The notes under the pieces were generated by a model, which saw only the letters and a list, made by a program, of their open reading frames with translations, ran no database searches and was not told the origin of the DNA. A stretch of 64,000 nt of DNA from Solwaraspora sp. WMMD406 (GTDB taxonomy: Bacteria > Actinomycetota > Actinomycetes > Mycobacteriales > Micromonosporaceae), in the NCBI RefSeq assembly GCF_029626025.1, contig NZ_JARUBF010000001.1, forward strand, positions 1,984,001 through 2,048,000, read 5' to 3'. Within the stretch, counting starts at the first letter, position 1. Each line of letters starts with the position of its first letter. A program made the translations under genes and the position numbers. Below are positions 17,508-26,690 of this stretch, one piece after another.

Positions 17508-19442
17508 TCAGGCGTGGGTACGCCGGTCCCGCTTGCTGGCACCGGCGGCCACCTTTTCGGCGGTCTCGTCGACCGACACCGCCTCGGCCGGGACCGAGTC
17601 CACCGACACCGCGTCGGCCGGCACCTCCGCGTCGGCCGGCGCCGGTGTCGTCGCCTCGTCCCGGGACAGCTCGGCCTGTTCCCGTTCGGCCTCGGCGGGT
17701 GGCGTGGCCATGGTGGCGGTCGTCGCCGCTGCGGCGGGCGTCGGCAACGCCGTCGTGTCCTGCTGTCCGGCCAGCCGTTGCTGTTCGGTGGCCAGTTCCG
17801 CCTGGACCGCCGCGAGCGTACGGCGGGCCTCGTCCGACTCCTGACGGGTGAGCACCATCTGATGCCGCAGGTCAGCCAGGGCCTGCTGGGCCTCGGCGAC
17901 CTCCTGCAACACCTCGGTGAGCTGCTGCCCGGCGGCCACCACCTCACGTTGGGCCGAAGCGACCTGCTGCTGGCTGCTGGCGAGTTGCCGCTGGGCGATC
18001 GCCGCGTGTTCCTCGGAGAGCCGCCGGACGCTGGCCGCGTGGTCGTCCGCGCCGCCCCGCGTGCTCAGCGCGTACGCCTCGGCCTGCTGGCGGATGGTGA
18101 CCGCCTGCTCCTCCGCGCGGGCCCGGACATGCGTGGCGTACTCCTCGGCCTCGCCGCGCTGGTTGGCGATGATCTCCTGCGCGGTGGCGCGCCACTGCTC
18201 GACCTCCTGCTCGGCGGTGGCGCGCAGGTCGGCGATCTCCCGCAGCGCGGTGTCCCGCCGCTCGGCCACCTCCTGCTCCACGGCGTCGCGCAGCGCCGTG
18301 GTCTCCTGCTCGGCCGCGTTGCGCAGGGCTGTGGTCTCCTGTTCGACCGTGCTGCGTTGGTCGGCCAGTTCCCGCTCGACCTGGCTACGCAGAACGGTGA
18401 GTTCCTGATCGAGCTGCGACCGGGTCTCGGCGACGAACGCCTCGGTTTCGGCGTGGGTGCGGTTGACGTACTCGGTGGCCTGCTCGACTGCCTGGGCCGC
18501 CTCCCGCTTGGCGGCGGCGGCCTCCGACTCGCCCTCGGTACGGATCCGTTCTGCGTCCTGCCGGGCGGCGGCCACCGCTGCCGTGGCGGCGTCGCGGAGG
18601 TTCGTCGCCTCGTCCTGCGCGGCGGTCACCGTCCGGCTGGCCTCCATCCGTGCCTGGGTGACCAGACGCTCCGCCTCGGCCCGGGCGTCGCCCACCATCC
18701 GGTCGGCCGACTCCTGTGCCGCCCGGACCGTCTCGGCGGCCTGCTCCTGTGCGGTGGTGACGGTGTCGCGGGCCTCCCGCTGTGCCGCGTTGACCGTCTC
18801 GGTCGCCTCCCGCTGGGCGGCGTGGATCGTGTCGTTCGCCTGCTGCTGGGCCGCCCCGAGCACCCGATCGGCTTCCTCCCGAGCGGCGACCAGGGCGGCT
18901 TCCGCTGCCGCCCGCAGGTTCTCGGCCTCGTCGCGGGCGGTGGCCACGGTCGCCTCCGCCTCGGCGCGGCGGGCCGCGTTCGCCTTGTCCTCCTCGGCGC
19001 GGCGGGCGGCGAGCGCCAGTTCGAAGTCCCGGATCGCGGTGTCCGCCTGTTGCCGGGCGTCGGCGAGAACCTGCTCGGCCTCGGCCCGCCGGGTGTCGAT
19101 CTCCTCGGCCGCCGTGGTCCGGATATCTTCGGCCTGGTCCTCGGCGAGCGCCAGAATCTGCTCCACCCGTGGTCCCAGATGCCGGAACGAGACCTGGTCG
19201 AGGAAGCTGGCCTCGCGCCGCGACTCGGTCAATTCGGCCTGTAACTGCTCGATCTGGGCCGCCAGCGTGTGCAGTTGGACGTATGCCTGCTCACGTTCCG
19301 CGCCGAGCGTCGCCAGCTCGTTCTCGGTGCGGGCGATGTATCGATCCACCTGGCGTTTGTCGTACCCGCGCAGGGCCAGTTCGAAGTTGGGCCCGGAGGT
19401 GGCGTCCCCGCCAAGTGTGAAGAGTTCTTCGCCTTGCGCCAT
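17508..19442 (-). CDS. DivIVA-domain, long coiled-coil protein (Scy/FilP-type polarity or cytoskeletal factor)
   Basis: A 644-residue protein. The N-terminus carries a DivIVA-like segment (FELALRGYDKRQVDRYIARTE, about residues 20-40). A very long Ala/Glu/Arg/Gln-rich coiled coil follows, with a visible 11-residue (hendecad) periodicity up to about residue 560. A Pro/Ala/Thr-rich, probably disordered tail ends in basic residues. The HLGPRVEQILALAEDQAEDI motif is shared with the downstream paralogue and with FilP proteins. Such proteins organise tip growth and hyphal polarity in filamentous actinomycetes. ATG 19442 is preferred (AGGA 7 bases upstream). No membrane segment. Adjacency to a paralogue and to the epimerase/thiolase block resembles the filP-scy neighbourhood I recall from Streptomyces. 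Confidence 0.8.
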   Translation of the reverse strand: MAQGEELFTLGGDATSGPNFELALRGYDKRQVDRYIARTENELATLGAEREQAYVQLHTLAAQIEQLQAELTESRREASFLDQVSFRHLGPRVEQILALAEDQAEDIRTTAAEEIDTRRAEAEQVLADARQQADTAIRDFELALAARRAEEDKANAARRAEAEATVATARDEAENLRAAAEAALVAAREEADRVLGAAQQQANDTIHAAQREATETVNAAQREARDTVTTAQEQAAETVRAAQESADRMVGDARAEAERLVTQARMEASRTVTAAQDEATNLRDAATAAVAAARQDAERIRTEGESEAAAAKREAAQAVEQATEYVNRTHAETEAFVAETRSQLDQELTVLRSQVERELADQRSTVEQETTALRNAAEQETTALRDAVEQEVAERRDTALREIADLRATAEQEVEQWRATAQEIIANQRGEAEEYATHVRARAEEQAVTIRQQAEAYALSTRGGADDHAASVRRLSEEHAAIAQRQLASSQQQVASAQREVVAAGQQLTEVLQEVAEAQQALADLRHQMVLTRQESDEARRTLAAVQAELATEQQRLAGQQDTTALPTPAAAATTATMATPPAEAEREQAELSRDEATTPAPADAEVPADAVSVDSVPAEAVSVDETAEKVAAGASKRDRRTHA

Positions 19443-19598
19443 GGCTCCATCCTCACACGCACCGACCCGTTGCGGGGCGATACCCACGCTCCTGACAGGA
19501 CGCGCGTCACTTCGGAGGAATTGTCAGGTGTGAACCATTCGACGGTGGGTAGGCCGGAACAGCAGCCAGGCGGCCGGACCCCGATTCCGCCTGTCCTA

Positions 19599-19654
19599 CC
19601 GTACGCATCCCTGCCGTACGCATCCCTGCCGTACGCATCCCTGCCGTACGCATG
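19599..19654. repeat. 15-bp tandem repeat, 3.7 copies, in a 314-bp intergenic region
   Basis: CCGTACGCATCCCTG repeats at 19599, 19614, 19629 and partly 19644. It lies in the spacer 19443-19756 between the two coiled-coil genes, which holds no gene and should contain the promoter of the 17508-19442 gene. Confidence 0.85.
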
Positions 19655-19709
19655 CCGAAGACCGCGCCGGGATGCGACGCGGCCTTCGGTGCGACTCGAT
19701 GCCGGTGCC

Positions 19710-19764
19710 GGCGTCAGCTCGCCGGTAGTCTCGGCGTCAGCTCGCCGGTATCAGCGTCAGCTCG
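19710..19764. repeat. imperfect 18-bp repeat spanning a stop codon
   Basis: GGCGTCAGCTCGCCGGTA occurs at 19710-19727 and 19733-19750, with a third partial copy (GCGTCAGCTCG) running into the end of the FilP-like gene (stop 19757-19759, minus strand). It looks like duplication of the gene's own 3' end. Confidence 0.7.
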
Positions 19765-21010
19765 ACGAGCCCGCGCCGACCCGATCGGTGCTCTCGCCCG
19801 ACTCGGCACCCTTCTTGGCGTCCCCGCCGCCGCTGGGCACCCCCGGCACGATGCCGGCCAGCCCGGAGAGCATCTGGCCGAGCTGCGCGGTGACCGCGTC
19901 CTTCTGCCGGGTGAGGTCCTCGACCTCGCGGCGGGCCGCCTGGGTGGTCAGCTCCGCTTCGGTGCGGGCCTCGGTGAGCAGACGGTTCGCTTCGGCGCGG
20001 GCCTCGCTGAGCGTCTTGTCCGACAGCGCCTTGGCCTTCTCCACCGTCTCCTGGGCGGAGCGCTCGGACTCGACCCGACGGGCTTCGGCGCGCTGCTCGA
20101 TCTCCTTGGACCGTTCCTCGGCGGCGCGGGCGCGCCCTTCCGCCTCGGCGACCAGCCGCTGGGTCTGGGCGACCTGCGCGGCGTGGCGCTCCGACTCTTC
20201 CCGCTCGGCCTTCTCCCGGCGTTCGGCCAGCTGCAGTTCCAGCGCCTGCAGGTCCTTGTCGCGCTTGTCCCGGGCGTCGGTGAGCAGCTTGGTCGCCTCG
20301 GCGCGCTTCTCCTCGGCCTCGCGGGCCGCCTTGGCCCGTAGCTGGGTGATCTCCCGTTCGGCGGTGGCCCGCAGCGTCGCCACCTCACGCTCGACCGTCG
20401 ACTTGAGCTCGGCGACCTCGTGGGCGGTGACCGCGCGCAGCTGCTTGGTCTCCCGTTCGGCGTCGGCCCGCAGCGTGTCGGCCTCGCGCCGAGCCTGCAC
20501 CCGTACCTCGGCGGCCTCCCGTTCCGCCGCCGTGCGCACGCTGCCCGCCTCGCGCTCGGCGCCGGCCTTCATCGCGGCGGCCTCCGCGCGGGCCTTGTCG
20601 GTGATCTCCCGTGCCTCCAGCCGCGCGGCGGACAGGATCCCCTCGGACTCCCGCTTCGCCTCGCCCCGGTGGTCATTGGCCTGTTCCTCGGCGAGCCGCA
20701 GGATCTGCTCGACCCGGGTGCCCAGTCCGGACAGGGTCGGCCGGTTGTTTTCCTCGAGCTGCTTGTTGGTGTCGGTGAGCTTCTGCTCAAGAGCGTTGAG
20801 GCGCTGCTCGGCTTGGCGGAGCCGACGCTGCGCGTCGTTCATCCGCTGCTCGGCCTCAGCGCGAGCCTGCTCCGACTGGGTGAGGGCGGCTACCAACCGC
20901 TGCAGGTGGTCATCCACCTGGTTGCGGTCGTAGCCACGGAGCACGACGGTGAAGTCGTGCGGAGCGCTGGCGTTATCGAAGAACGCAAGGGAGGACTGCT
21001 GCTGGGGCAT
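19757..21010 (-). CDS. FilP-like DivIVA-domain coiled-coil protein
   Basis: A 417-residue protein of the FilP type (intermediate-filament-like proteins of actinomycetes that stiffen hyphae and interact with DivIVA). A short DivIVA-like N-terminus (FTVVLRGYDRNQVDDHLQRL, about residues 20-39) precedes a coiled coil with the conserved GLGTRVEQILRLAEEQAND segment. A continuous charged coiled coil runs to about residue 370. The C-terminal LTRQKDAVTAQLGQMLSGLAG block, which FilP also has, precedes a short Gly/Ser tail. No signal or membrane segment. It lies upstream of the longer paralogue on the same strand, and the 314-bp gap suggests separate promoters. Confidence 0.8.
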   Translation of the reverse strand: MPQQQSSLAFFDNASAPHDFTVVLRGYDRNQVDDHLQRLVAALTQSEQARAEAEQRMNDAQRRLRQAEQRLNALEQKLTDTNKQLEENNRPTLSGLGTRVEQILRLAEEQANDHRGEAKRESEGILSAARLEAREITDKARAEAAAMKAGAEREAGSVRTAAEREAAEVRVQARREADTLRADAERETKQLRAVTAHEVAELKSTVEREVATLRATAEREITQLRAKAAREAEEKRAEATKLLTDARDKRDKDLQALELQLAERREKAEREESERHAAQVAQTQRLVAEAEGRARAAEERSKEIEQRAEARRVESERSAQETVEKAKALSDKTLSEARAEANRLLTEARTEAELTTQAARREVEDLTRQKDAVTAQLGQMLSGLAGIVPGVPSGGGDAKKGAESGESTDRVGAGSSS

Positions 21011-21126
21011 TGGGACATAGTGGCAGACACACCAGGGGGCTTCGCAAGAGCGGACGAGCCACGTCCACGATAGCCGACATGGTCATCTTCTCCGGCCATC
21101 CGGTGACCGATATACCAATGGTAGGC

Positions 21127-21142
21127 GTTGTGTATACGCAAC
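21127..21142. promoter_or_regulatory. operator-like palindrome
   Basis: GTTGTGTATACGCAAC is an inverted repeat (GTTG-nn-TATA-nn-CAAC) about 117 bp upstream of the FilP-like gene start. It sits in an AT-richer patch that also contains TATATC on the minus strand, a possible -10 box. Binding protein unknown. Confidence 0.3.
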
Positions 21143-21277
21143 GGAGTTGACTGGTGACCGTGGATGGTCCGACCGCCTGTGGATCGATCGCCATCAGATA
21201 GACGTCGTCGCAGCTCGCTGCGGGTTTGCCACCGGTCGGCGCCGATCGTGCGGGTCATCCGGTAGCCGCCGAGCGCT

Positions 21278-21769
21278 TCAGTCGGTGGCCGACTCCACCG
21301 GTGCGGCGGCCGGTTGCACCAGTTCGACCAGCACCCCGCCGGCGTCCTTCGGATGCACGAAATTGATCCGGGACCCGGCGGTGCCCGGTCGGGGCGCGTC
21401 GTAGAGCAGCCGTACGCCCCGCTCGCGCAACGCGACGCACGCCGCGTCGATGTCCGACACGGTGTACGCCACCTGCTGCACCCCGGGGCCCGCGCGGTCG
21501 AGGAACTTCGCGATCGTCGACTCCGGGGTCAACGGGGCCAGCAGTTGCACGGATCCGCCGTCCGGGGTCGGGCCGACCGACAACATCGCCTCGCGTACGC
21601 CCTGCTCGTGATTGATCTCGGTGTGTACGCACCGCATGCCGAAGGTCCTGGCGTAGAACTCGACGGCGGTGTCGAGGTCGGGCACGGCTATGCCGACGTG
21701 ATCGATCCGGAGCAGGCCGATGTCTGTGACATAGTCCGCGGCGGTCTCGGTGGGAACGGCTTCCGACAT
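21278..21769 (-). CDS. mce: methylmalonyl-CoA epimerase
   Basis: A 163-residue vicinal-oxygen-chelate protein. [18 protein letters not shown] supplies the first metal-binding histidine (H24), GSVQLLAPL the second ligand region, and [17 protein letters not shown] the C-terminal His/Glu. Length and motifs fit methylmalonyl-CoA epimerase, which interconverts (S)- and (R)-methylmalonyl-CoA on the propionyl-CoA to succinyl-CoA route. It is divergent from the thiolase gene (77 bp apart), with MeaB just beyond. The window has an isobutyryl-type mutase but no classical methylmalonyl-CoA mutase, which must be encoded elsewhere if the pathway is complete. Confidence 0.9.
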   Translation of the reverse strand: MSEAVPTETAADYVTDIGLLRIDHVGIAVPDLDTAVEFYARTFGMRCVHTEINHEQGVREAMLSVGPTPDGGSVQLLAPLTPESTIAKFLDRAGPGVQQVAYTVSDIDAACVALRERGVRLLYDAPRPGTAGSRINFVHPKDAGGVLVELVQPAAAPVESATD

Positions 21770-21846
21770 GGCGTTATTGTTGCCGAACCATCGTTAAGTT
21801 GTCGCCGGTAACCCGGCCTTGTCCCACGACGTGGAGGCGAAACCCC

Positions 21847-23034
21847 GTGACCTCGGTGATCGTCAGCGGTGCGCGCACCCCGATGGGCCGGCTGCTCGGC
21901 AACCTCAAGGACTTCCCGGCCACCGCGCTGGGCTCGGTGGCCATCTCCGCCGCCCTGCGGCGCGGCGGCGTCGACCCCGATCAGGTCCAGTACGTGATCA
22001 TGGGGCAGGTGCTGCAGGCCGGAGCGGGGCAGATCCCGGCCCGACAGGCCGCCGTCGGCGCCGGCGTCCCGATGAGCGTACCCGCGCTGACCATCAACAA
22101 GGTGTGCCTTTCCGGACTGGACGCGATCGCCCTGGCCGACCAGCTCATCCGGGCCGGTGAGTTCGACGTGGTGGTGGCGGGCGGGATGGAGTCCATGACC
22201 AACGCCCCCCATCTGCTGCGCGGTCAGCGGGCCGGCTACAAGTACGGCGACGTCGTGGTCGCCGATCACATGGCGCTCGACGGCCTCACCGACGCCTGGG
22301 ACTGCTGCGCGATGGGTGAGTCCACCGAACGGCACGGGGTCCGGCACGGCATCACCCGCGCCGAGCAGGACGCCTTCGCCGCCACCAGCCACCAACGGGC
22401 CGCCGCCGCCCAGAAGAACGGGATCTTCGCCGAGGAGATCACCCCGGTCGAGGTGCCGCAGCGCAAGGGAGACCCGGTGCGGCTCGTCGACGACGAAGGG
22501 ATCCGACCGGACACGACGGTCGAGTCGCTGGCCCGGCTGCGTCCCGCGTTCGCCCCGGACGGCACCATCACCGCGGGCAGCTCCTCGCCGATCTCCGACG
22601 GAGCCTGCGCCGTCGTCGTGATGAGCAGGAGCCGGGCCGAATCGCTCGGGCTGGACTGGATCGCCGAGATCGGAGCACACGGCAACGTCGCCGGCCCGGA
22701 CAACTCATTGCACTCCCAGCCGTCCAACGCCATCCGGCACGCCCTGGACAAGGCCGGAATGACCGTCGCCGACCTGGACCTGATCGAGATCAACGAGGCG
22801 TTCGCCGCGGTCGGCATTCAGTCCATGCGCGATCTGGGGGCCAGCCCGGACATCGTCAACGTCAACGGCGGTGCGATCGCACTCGGCCACCCGATCGGCA
22901 TGTCCGGCGCCCGGCTCGCGCTGACACTCGCCCTGGAACTGCGCCGCCGTGGCGGCGGCGTCGGTGCCGCCGCGCTCTGCGGCGGTGGCGGTCAGGGCGA
23001 CGCGCTGATCCTGCGGGTTCCCGCAGCGGCATGA
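21847..23034 (+). CDS. acetyl-CoA C-acetyltransferase (thiolase)
   Basis: A 395-residue type II thiolase. The nucleophilic cysteine lies in [12 protein letters not shown] (about C87). [10 protein letters not shown] gives the catalytic histidine (about H348), and LCGGGGQGD the second cysteine (about C378), so all three catalytic positions are intact. It condenses or cleaves acetoacetyl-CoA/acetyl-CoA. GTG 21847 has GGAGG 9 bases upstream. The stop overlaps the meaB start (ATGA), so the two are translationally coupled, linking acetoacetyl-CoA metabolism with B12-dependent mutase maintenance. Confidence 0.9.
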   Translation: MTSVIVSGARTPMGRLLGNLKDFPATALGSVAISAALRRGGVDPDQVQYVIMGQVLQAGAGQIPARQAAVGAGVPMSVPALTINKVCLSGLDAIALADQLIRAGEFDVVVAGGMESMTNAPHLLRGQRAGYKYGDVVVADHMALDGLTDAWDCCAMGESTERHGVRHGITRAEQDAFAATSHQRAAAAQKNGIFAEEITPVEVPQRKGDPVRLVDDEGIRPDTTVESLARLRPAFAPDGTITAGSSSPISDGACAVVVMSRSRAESLGLDWIAEIGAHGNVAGPDNSLHSQPSNAIRHALDKAGMTVADLDLIEINEAFAAVGIQSMRDLGASPDIVNVNGGAIALGHPIGMSGARLALTLALELRRRGGGVGAAALCGGGGQGDALILRVPAAA

Positions 23035-24125
23035 CCCGGGCCGAGCCGGGCATCGGGCCGTCGCGCCGACGTCACCACGACGTCCCGCACCTGGTCCGCC
23101 GCGCCCGCGACGGCGATCCCCGATCGGTGGCCCGCCTGATCACCCTGGTCGAGTCGGGTGACGAGCCGGCACTGGCCGCCGTCGCCGCCGAACTCGCCCC
23201 GCACACCGGCCACGCCCGGGTGATCGGGCTGACCGGGGCACCCGGTGTCGGAAAGTCGACCACCACCAGCGAACTGATCCGGGTACTCCGCGAACAGGAC
23301 CGCCGGGTGGGGGTGCTGGCGGTGGACCCGTCCAGCCCGTTCACCGGTGGGGCGATCCTCGGCGACCGGGTCCGGATGCAGGAACACGCCACCGACCCCG
23401 GGGTCTACATCCGGTCGATGTCCAGCCGGGGACACCTCGGTGGTCTGGCCGCGGCGACCCCGGCCGCCGTACGGGTGCTCGACGCGGCCGGCTGCGACGT
23501 GGTGCTGATCGAAACGGTCGGAGTCGGCCAGGCCGAGGTGGAGATCACCGGACTGGCCGACACCACCGTGGTGCTGCTGGCACCGGGCATGGGCGACGCC
23601 ATCCAGGCGGTGAAGGCCGGCATCCTGGAGATCGCCGACGTGTTCGTGGTCAACAAGGCCGACCGCGACGGAGCCGACGCCACGGTTCGGGACATCCTGG
23701 GCATGATCGGTCTCGGGCGGACCGGCCCGCAGTGGTGGCGCCCGCCCGTGGTCCGGGCGATAGCCGCCCAGGGCGAGGGGATCATCGACGTCGCCGCCGC
23801 GATCGACCGCCACCACGACTGGCTGGTCAGCCGGGACGAGTTGACGGCCCGCCGGGTGCGCCGGATCGCCGCCGAGGTCGAGGCGATCGCGTTGGGCACG
23901 CTGCGCGCCAGGATGAGTTCACTGCGCGACGGTACGCGGCTGGCCGAGTTGGCCGCCCGGGTACTCGACGGCCGACTCGATCCGTACGCCGCCGCCGGAC
24001 GGCTGCTCACCGACCTGGCCCCGGCGGAGCCCGGCTCGGCCCCGGCGGAGCCCGGCCCGGCCCCGGAAAAGCGCGGTGGGACGTCCGACGGGCACGGGAC
24101 ACCGCGTCGAGGCGGAGCCGGTTAG
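23031..24125 (+). CDS. meaB: MeaB/ArgK-type GTPase, mutase chaperone
   Basis: A 364-residue G3E-family P-loop GTPase: [12 protein letters not shown] (Walker A, K75), [20 protein letters not shown] (switch region), [12 protein letters not shown] (Walker B) and VVNKADRDG (base specificity). MeaB proteins gate cobalamin loading and protect acyl-CoA mutases from inactivation. The last ~45 residues are a low-complexity Pro/Glu/Gly tail with a 21-bp DNA duplication encoding APAEPG. The start overlaps the thiolase stop. It likely serves the acyl-CoA mutase at 29030 and/or a methylmalonyl-CoA mutase elsewhere. Confidence 0.9.
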   Translation: MTRAEPGIGPSRRRHHDVPHLVRRARDGDPRSVARLITLVESGDEPALAAVAAELAPHTGHARVIGLTGAPGVGKSTTTSELIRVLREQDRRVGVLAVDPSSPFTGGAILGDRVRMQEHATDPGVYIRSMSSRGHLGGLAAATPAAVRVLDAAGCDVVLIETVGVGQAEVEITGLADTTVVLLAPGMGDAIQAVKAGILEIADVFVVNKADRDGADATVRDILGMIGLGRTGPQWWRPPVVRAIAAQGEGIIDVAAAIDRHHDWLVSRDELTARRVRRIAAEVEAIALGTLRARMSSLRDGTRLAELAARVLDGRLDPYAAAGRLLTDLAPAEPGSAPAEPGPAPEKRGGTSDGHGTPRRGGAG

Positions 24126-24134
24126 GGTCGGCGG

Positions 24135-24812
24135 GTGGACACCACCCCCGATCCGTTGACCGTCCAGTTGGACGACGTCACCCTCGGCTATCACGACAGC
24201 GAGCCAGTGCTCCGTACCCTTTCGGCGACGGTCCGCTCGGGCCAACTGCTCGCGGTGACCGGCCCCTCCGGTGCCGGCAAGACGACCCTGCTGTCCGCGC
24301 TGGCCGGCTCCCTGCGGCCACAGGCAGGGACGGTCTCGGTCGACGGGGAACCGCTGCGCGACCGGGACCACGCCGTGTCCCGCAAGGTGGTCCTGGTCCC
24401 GCAGGACAACGGGCTGGCGGCGGTGCTCACCGCCGGTGAGAACGTGCAGGTGGCGCTGATCGCGGCCGGGTTGAGCCCGGTCGACGCCCGGCGCGCGAGT
24501 ATGGCCGCGCTGGAACGGCTGGGTCTCGCCGGCCAGTCCGATCAGCTGGTCGAGGAGCTTTCCGGTGGCCAGCAGCAGCGGACCGCGTTGGCCCGTGCCC
24601 TGGCGCTGCGCGGCGATGTGCTGTTGGCCGACGAGGTGACCAGCGAGCTCGACGCCACCAACCGGCAGCTGGTGTTGGATCTGCTTCGGGCCGAAGCGGA
24701 CCGGGGCGCGGCCGTGGTCTTCGCCACCCACGATCCGGAGGCCGCCGCCGCCTGTGACGCTGAGCTGCATCTGCTGGACGGCCAGGCGGAGCTGCTGCGG
24801 CCGGCGGGATGA
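24135..24812 (+). CDS. ABC transporter ATP-binding protein (MacB/LolD-like)
   Basis: A 225-residue ABC ATPase with every motif intact: GPSGAGKTT (Walker A, about residues 43-51), Q-loop VPQDN, signature LSGGQQQRTALARAL, Walker B VLLADEVTSELD and H-loop THDPEA. Size and sequence resemble ATPases that drive FtsX/MacB-type permeases. No permease is adjacent. The FtsX-type permeases at 31767-38008 have their own ATPase, so the partner is unknown. It starts with GTG 9 bp after meaB, so co-transcription is likely. Confidence 0.85.
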   Translation: MDTTPDPLTVQLDDVTLGYHDSEPVLRTLSATVRSGQLLAVTGPSGAGKTTLLSALAGSLRPQAGTVSVDGEPLRDRDHAVSRKVVLVPQDNGLAAVLTAGENVQVALIAAGLSPVDARRASMAALERLGLAGQSDQLVEELSGGQQQRTALARALALRGDVLLADEVTSELDATNRQLVLDLLRAEADRGAAVVFATHDPEAAAACDAELHLLDGQAELLRPAG

Positions 24813-24827
24813 AAGCGAGCTTCCCGC

Positions 24828-24861
24828 CATGCCCGCACCTCGATCATGCCCGCACCTTGAT
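24828..24861. repeat. 17-bp tandem duplication (one mismatch)
   Basis: CATGCCCGCACCTCGAT followed by CATGCCCGCACCTTGAT fills the 48-bp spacer between the convergent ABC ATPase and ACC deaminase genes, abutting the latter's stop codon. Confidence 0.75.
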
Positions 24862-25880
24862 CAGGAGAACAACGCGCTGTAGCCGTTGAGCGCCGGTTGG
24901 CCGCCGAGGTGGGCGTAGAGGACCGTGGCGTCGCGGGGGATTTCGCCCCGCGTCACGAGGTCAATCAACCCGGCCATCGACTTGCCCTCGTACACCGGGT
25001 CGGTGACCATGCCTTCGGTCCGCGCGGCGAGTCGCATGGCGTTCAGGGTGGCGTCGTCCGGTACGCCGTAGACGCCGCCGTGGTACCGCTCGTCCAGTTC
25101 GACGTCGTCGTCGCCGAGTGGACGCCGTACGCCGATCAGCTCGGCTGTCCGCTGGGCGATCCGGGTGACCTGCTCCCGGGTCCGCGCGACCGTGGCCGAG
25201 GCGTCGATGCCGAGCACCCGCCGGGGTCGGCCGCCCGCCTCGGCGAGCGCGGCGAACCCGGCGACCATGCCGGCCTGGGTGCTACCGGTCACCGAACACA
25301 CCACGATCGTGTCGAAGAAGACGTCGAGCTGGCGCTCCTGTTCCGCCAGCTCGTACGCCCAGTTGGCGAAGCCGAGACCACCGAGACGATGGTCGGAGGC
25401 CCCGGCCGGGATCGCGTACGGCTTGCCACCGGCGTCGGTGACGTCCCGCAGCGCCTGCTCCCAGCTGCGCCGGAAGCCGATGTCGAAGCCGGCCCGGACC
25501 AACCGTACGTCGGCCCCGGCGAGCCGGCTGATCAGGATGTTGCCGACCTTGTCGTAGACCGGGTCCGGCCAGTCGACCCAGCTCTCCTGCACCAGCACGG
25601 ACGTCAGCCCGGCGTGGGCGGCGACCGCGGCGACCTGCCGGGTGTGGTTGGACTGGACTCCGCCGATCGAGACGAGGGTGTCGTAACCGCCGGCCACCGC
25701 GTCGGCCACCAGGTACTCCAGCTTGCGGGTCTTGTTGCCGCCGTACGCGATCCCGGAGTTGCAGTCTTCGCGTTTCGCCCAGATCGCGGCACCACCGAGG
25801 TGTCGGGTCAGCCGGTCCAGCCGGTGCACCGGTGACGGGCCGAACAGCAGCGGGTAGCGCGTGAACGAGGCGATCGACAT
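24861..25880 (-). CDS. acdS: 1-aminocyclopropane-1-carboxylate (ACC) deaminase
   Basis: A 339-residue PLP enzyme of the tryptophan-synthase-beta fold. [12 protein letters not shown] holds the PLP lysine (K50), and [12 protein letters not shown] the nucleophile-region Ser (S77). Glu in DPVYEGKS (E298) and Leu in YAHLGGQP (L325) match the Glu/Leu pair that distinguishes ACC deaminase from D-cysteine desulfhydrase (which has Thr at the second position). It converts ACC, the plant ethylene precursor, to ammonia and 2-oxobutanoate. GGAGGA precedes ATG. A GntR-type regulator lies 37 bp upstream on the same strand. Suggests plant or rhizosphere association, or use of ACC as nitrogen source. Confidence 0.88.
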   Translation of the reverse strand: MSIASFTRYPLLFGPSPVHRLDRLTRHLGGAAIWAKREDCNSGIAYGGNKTRKLEYLVADAVAGGYDTLVSIGGVQSNHTRQVAAVAAHAGLTSVLVQESWVDWPDPVYDKVGNILISRLAGADVRLVRAGFDIGFRRSWEQALRDVTDAGGKPYAIPAGASDHRLGGLGFANWAYELAEQERQLDVFFDTIVVCSVTGSTQAGMVAGFAALAEAGGRPRRVLGIDASATVARTREQVTRIAQRTAELIGVRRPLGDDDVELDERYHGGVYGVPDDATLNAMRLAARTEGMVTDPVYEGKSMAGLIDLVTRGEIPRDATVLYAHLGGQPALNGYSALFS

Positions 25881-25917
25881 GATGTCCTCCGTACGGTCGG
25901 GGGTCAGGTGAGCGCGG

Positions 25918-26568
25918 TCAGGTGAGCGTCGGGTCGGCGGCGAGGTCCACCAGCGACTGCCAGATCCGCGCCGTGACGTCGGTGGCGCGGGCGGCGTCGC
26001 GGGCGGCGCAGGCGTCGATCAGCTGCTCGTGCAGGGTGACTGATCGCGCCGCGCCGGCCGGGCTGAACTGGTGCCGTTCCAACCGCCGGATCAGTGGCGT
26101 GTACCGGGCGATGGTCGCGGCGGCGGCCCGGTTGCCGGCCGCGTCGACCAGGACCTGATGCAGGTCGTCGTCGGCGGCCAACGCGGCGTCGAGGTCGCCG
26201 GCCGCGCAGGCGGCCGCGAACCGACGATTGGCGGTACGCATCGTGGCCACCTGCGCGTCGTCGAGGGTCGGTACGCCGGTGCGGGCGGCGAGTTCGTGCA
26301 TCGCCCGTACCACGGCGGCGGCGTCCCGGACCTCGTGCGGCAGCAGTGGGGTGATCCGGGTGTGGCTCTGCGGCTTGCGTTCGACCAGGCACTCGTCGGC
26401 GAGCCGGGCGAGGGCGTCGCGTACCGGCGCCTTGGACAGTCCGAGCTGTTCGGCGAGGTCTGCGTCGCGTACGGCGGTGCCGGGTGCGAGGTCGCCGCGC
26501 ACGACGGCGTCGCGGATCGCCGCGTACGCGCTGTCGCGCAGCAGCGTCCGGGGTACGGGCTTCAACAC
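25918..26568 (-). CDS. GntR family (FCD-type) transcriptional regulator
   Basis: A 216-residue regulator. Residues ~8-75 form a winged helix with the classical GntR pattern ([37 protein letters not shown]). The C-terminal ~140 residues are an all-helical FCD ligand domain with metal-binding-type residues ([25 protein letters not shown]). GTG 26568 is the start. Its place directly upstream of acdS in the same direction makes it the probable regulator of ACC deaminase; GntR-type neighbours of acdS are known from actinobacteria. The effector (ACC or another ligand) is inferred. Confidence 0.85.
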   Translation of the reverse strand: MLKPVPRTLLRDSAYAAIRDAVVRGDLAPGTAVRDADLAEQLGLSKAPVRDALARLADECLVERKPQSHTRITPLLPHEVRDAAAVVRAMHELAARTGVPTLDDAQVATMRTANRRFAAACAAGDLDAALAADDDLHQVLVDAAGNRAAAATIARYTPLIRRLERHQFSPAGAARSVTLHEQLIDACAARDAARATDVTARIWQSLVDLAADPTLT

Positions 26569-26576
26569 ACTGAAAT

Positions 26577-26589
26577 GTTAGATGTCAAC
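26577..26589. promoter_or_regulatory. possible GntR operator
   Basis: GTTAGATGTCAAC, an imperfect palindrome (GTT-n7-AAC), lies 8 bp upstream of the GntR start. Its size and position fit an autoregulatory operator, but the assignment is by eye only. Confidence 0.3.
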
Positions 26590-26625
26590 CTGCCTCGGCC
26601 GCTAGCGCGAACCTGAACGGCGGTG

Positions 26626-26672
26626 GATCTAGAAGGATCTGGCCGGTATACCGACCGAAATCCTTCTAGATC
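26626..26672. repeat. 13-bp perfect inverted repeat
   Basis: GATCTAGAAGGAT (26626-26638) and ATCCTTCTAGATC (26660-26672) are exact complements with a 21-base loop that itself contains the palindrome GGTATACC. It lies between the GntR gene start and the DUF559 gene stop. It could be a terminator-like hairpin for the DUF559 gene or a protein-binding site. There is no U-tract. Confidence 0.7.
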
Positions 26673-26690
26673 GCTGGCAGTGGGACCTCC

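Noticed and set aside
19269-20933. Long plus-strand frames rich in Ser/Ala opposite the coiled-coil genes
   Set aside because: The Ser/Ala/Arg pattern is the reverse complement of coiled-coil codons, and there is no ribosome-binding site or homology.
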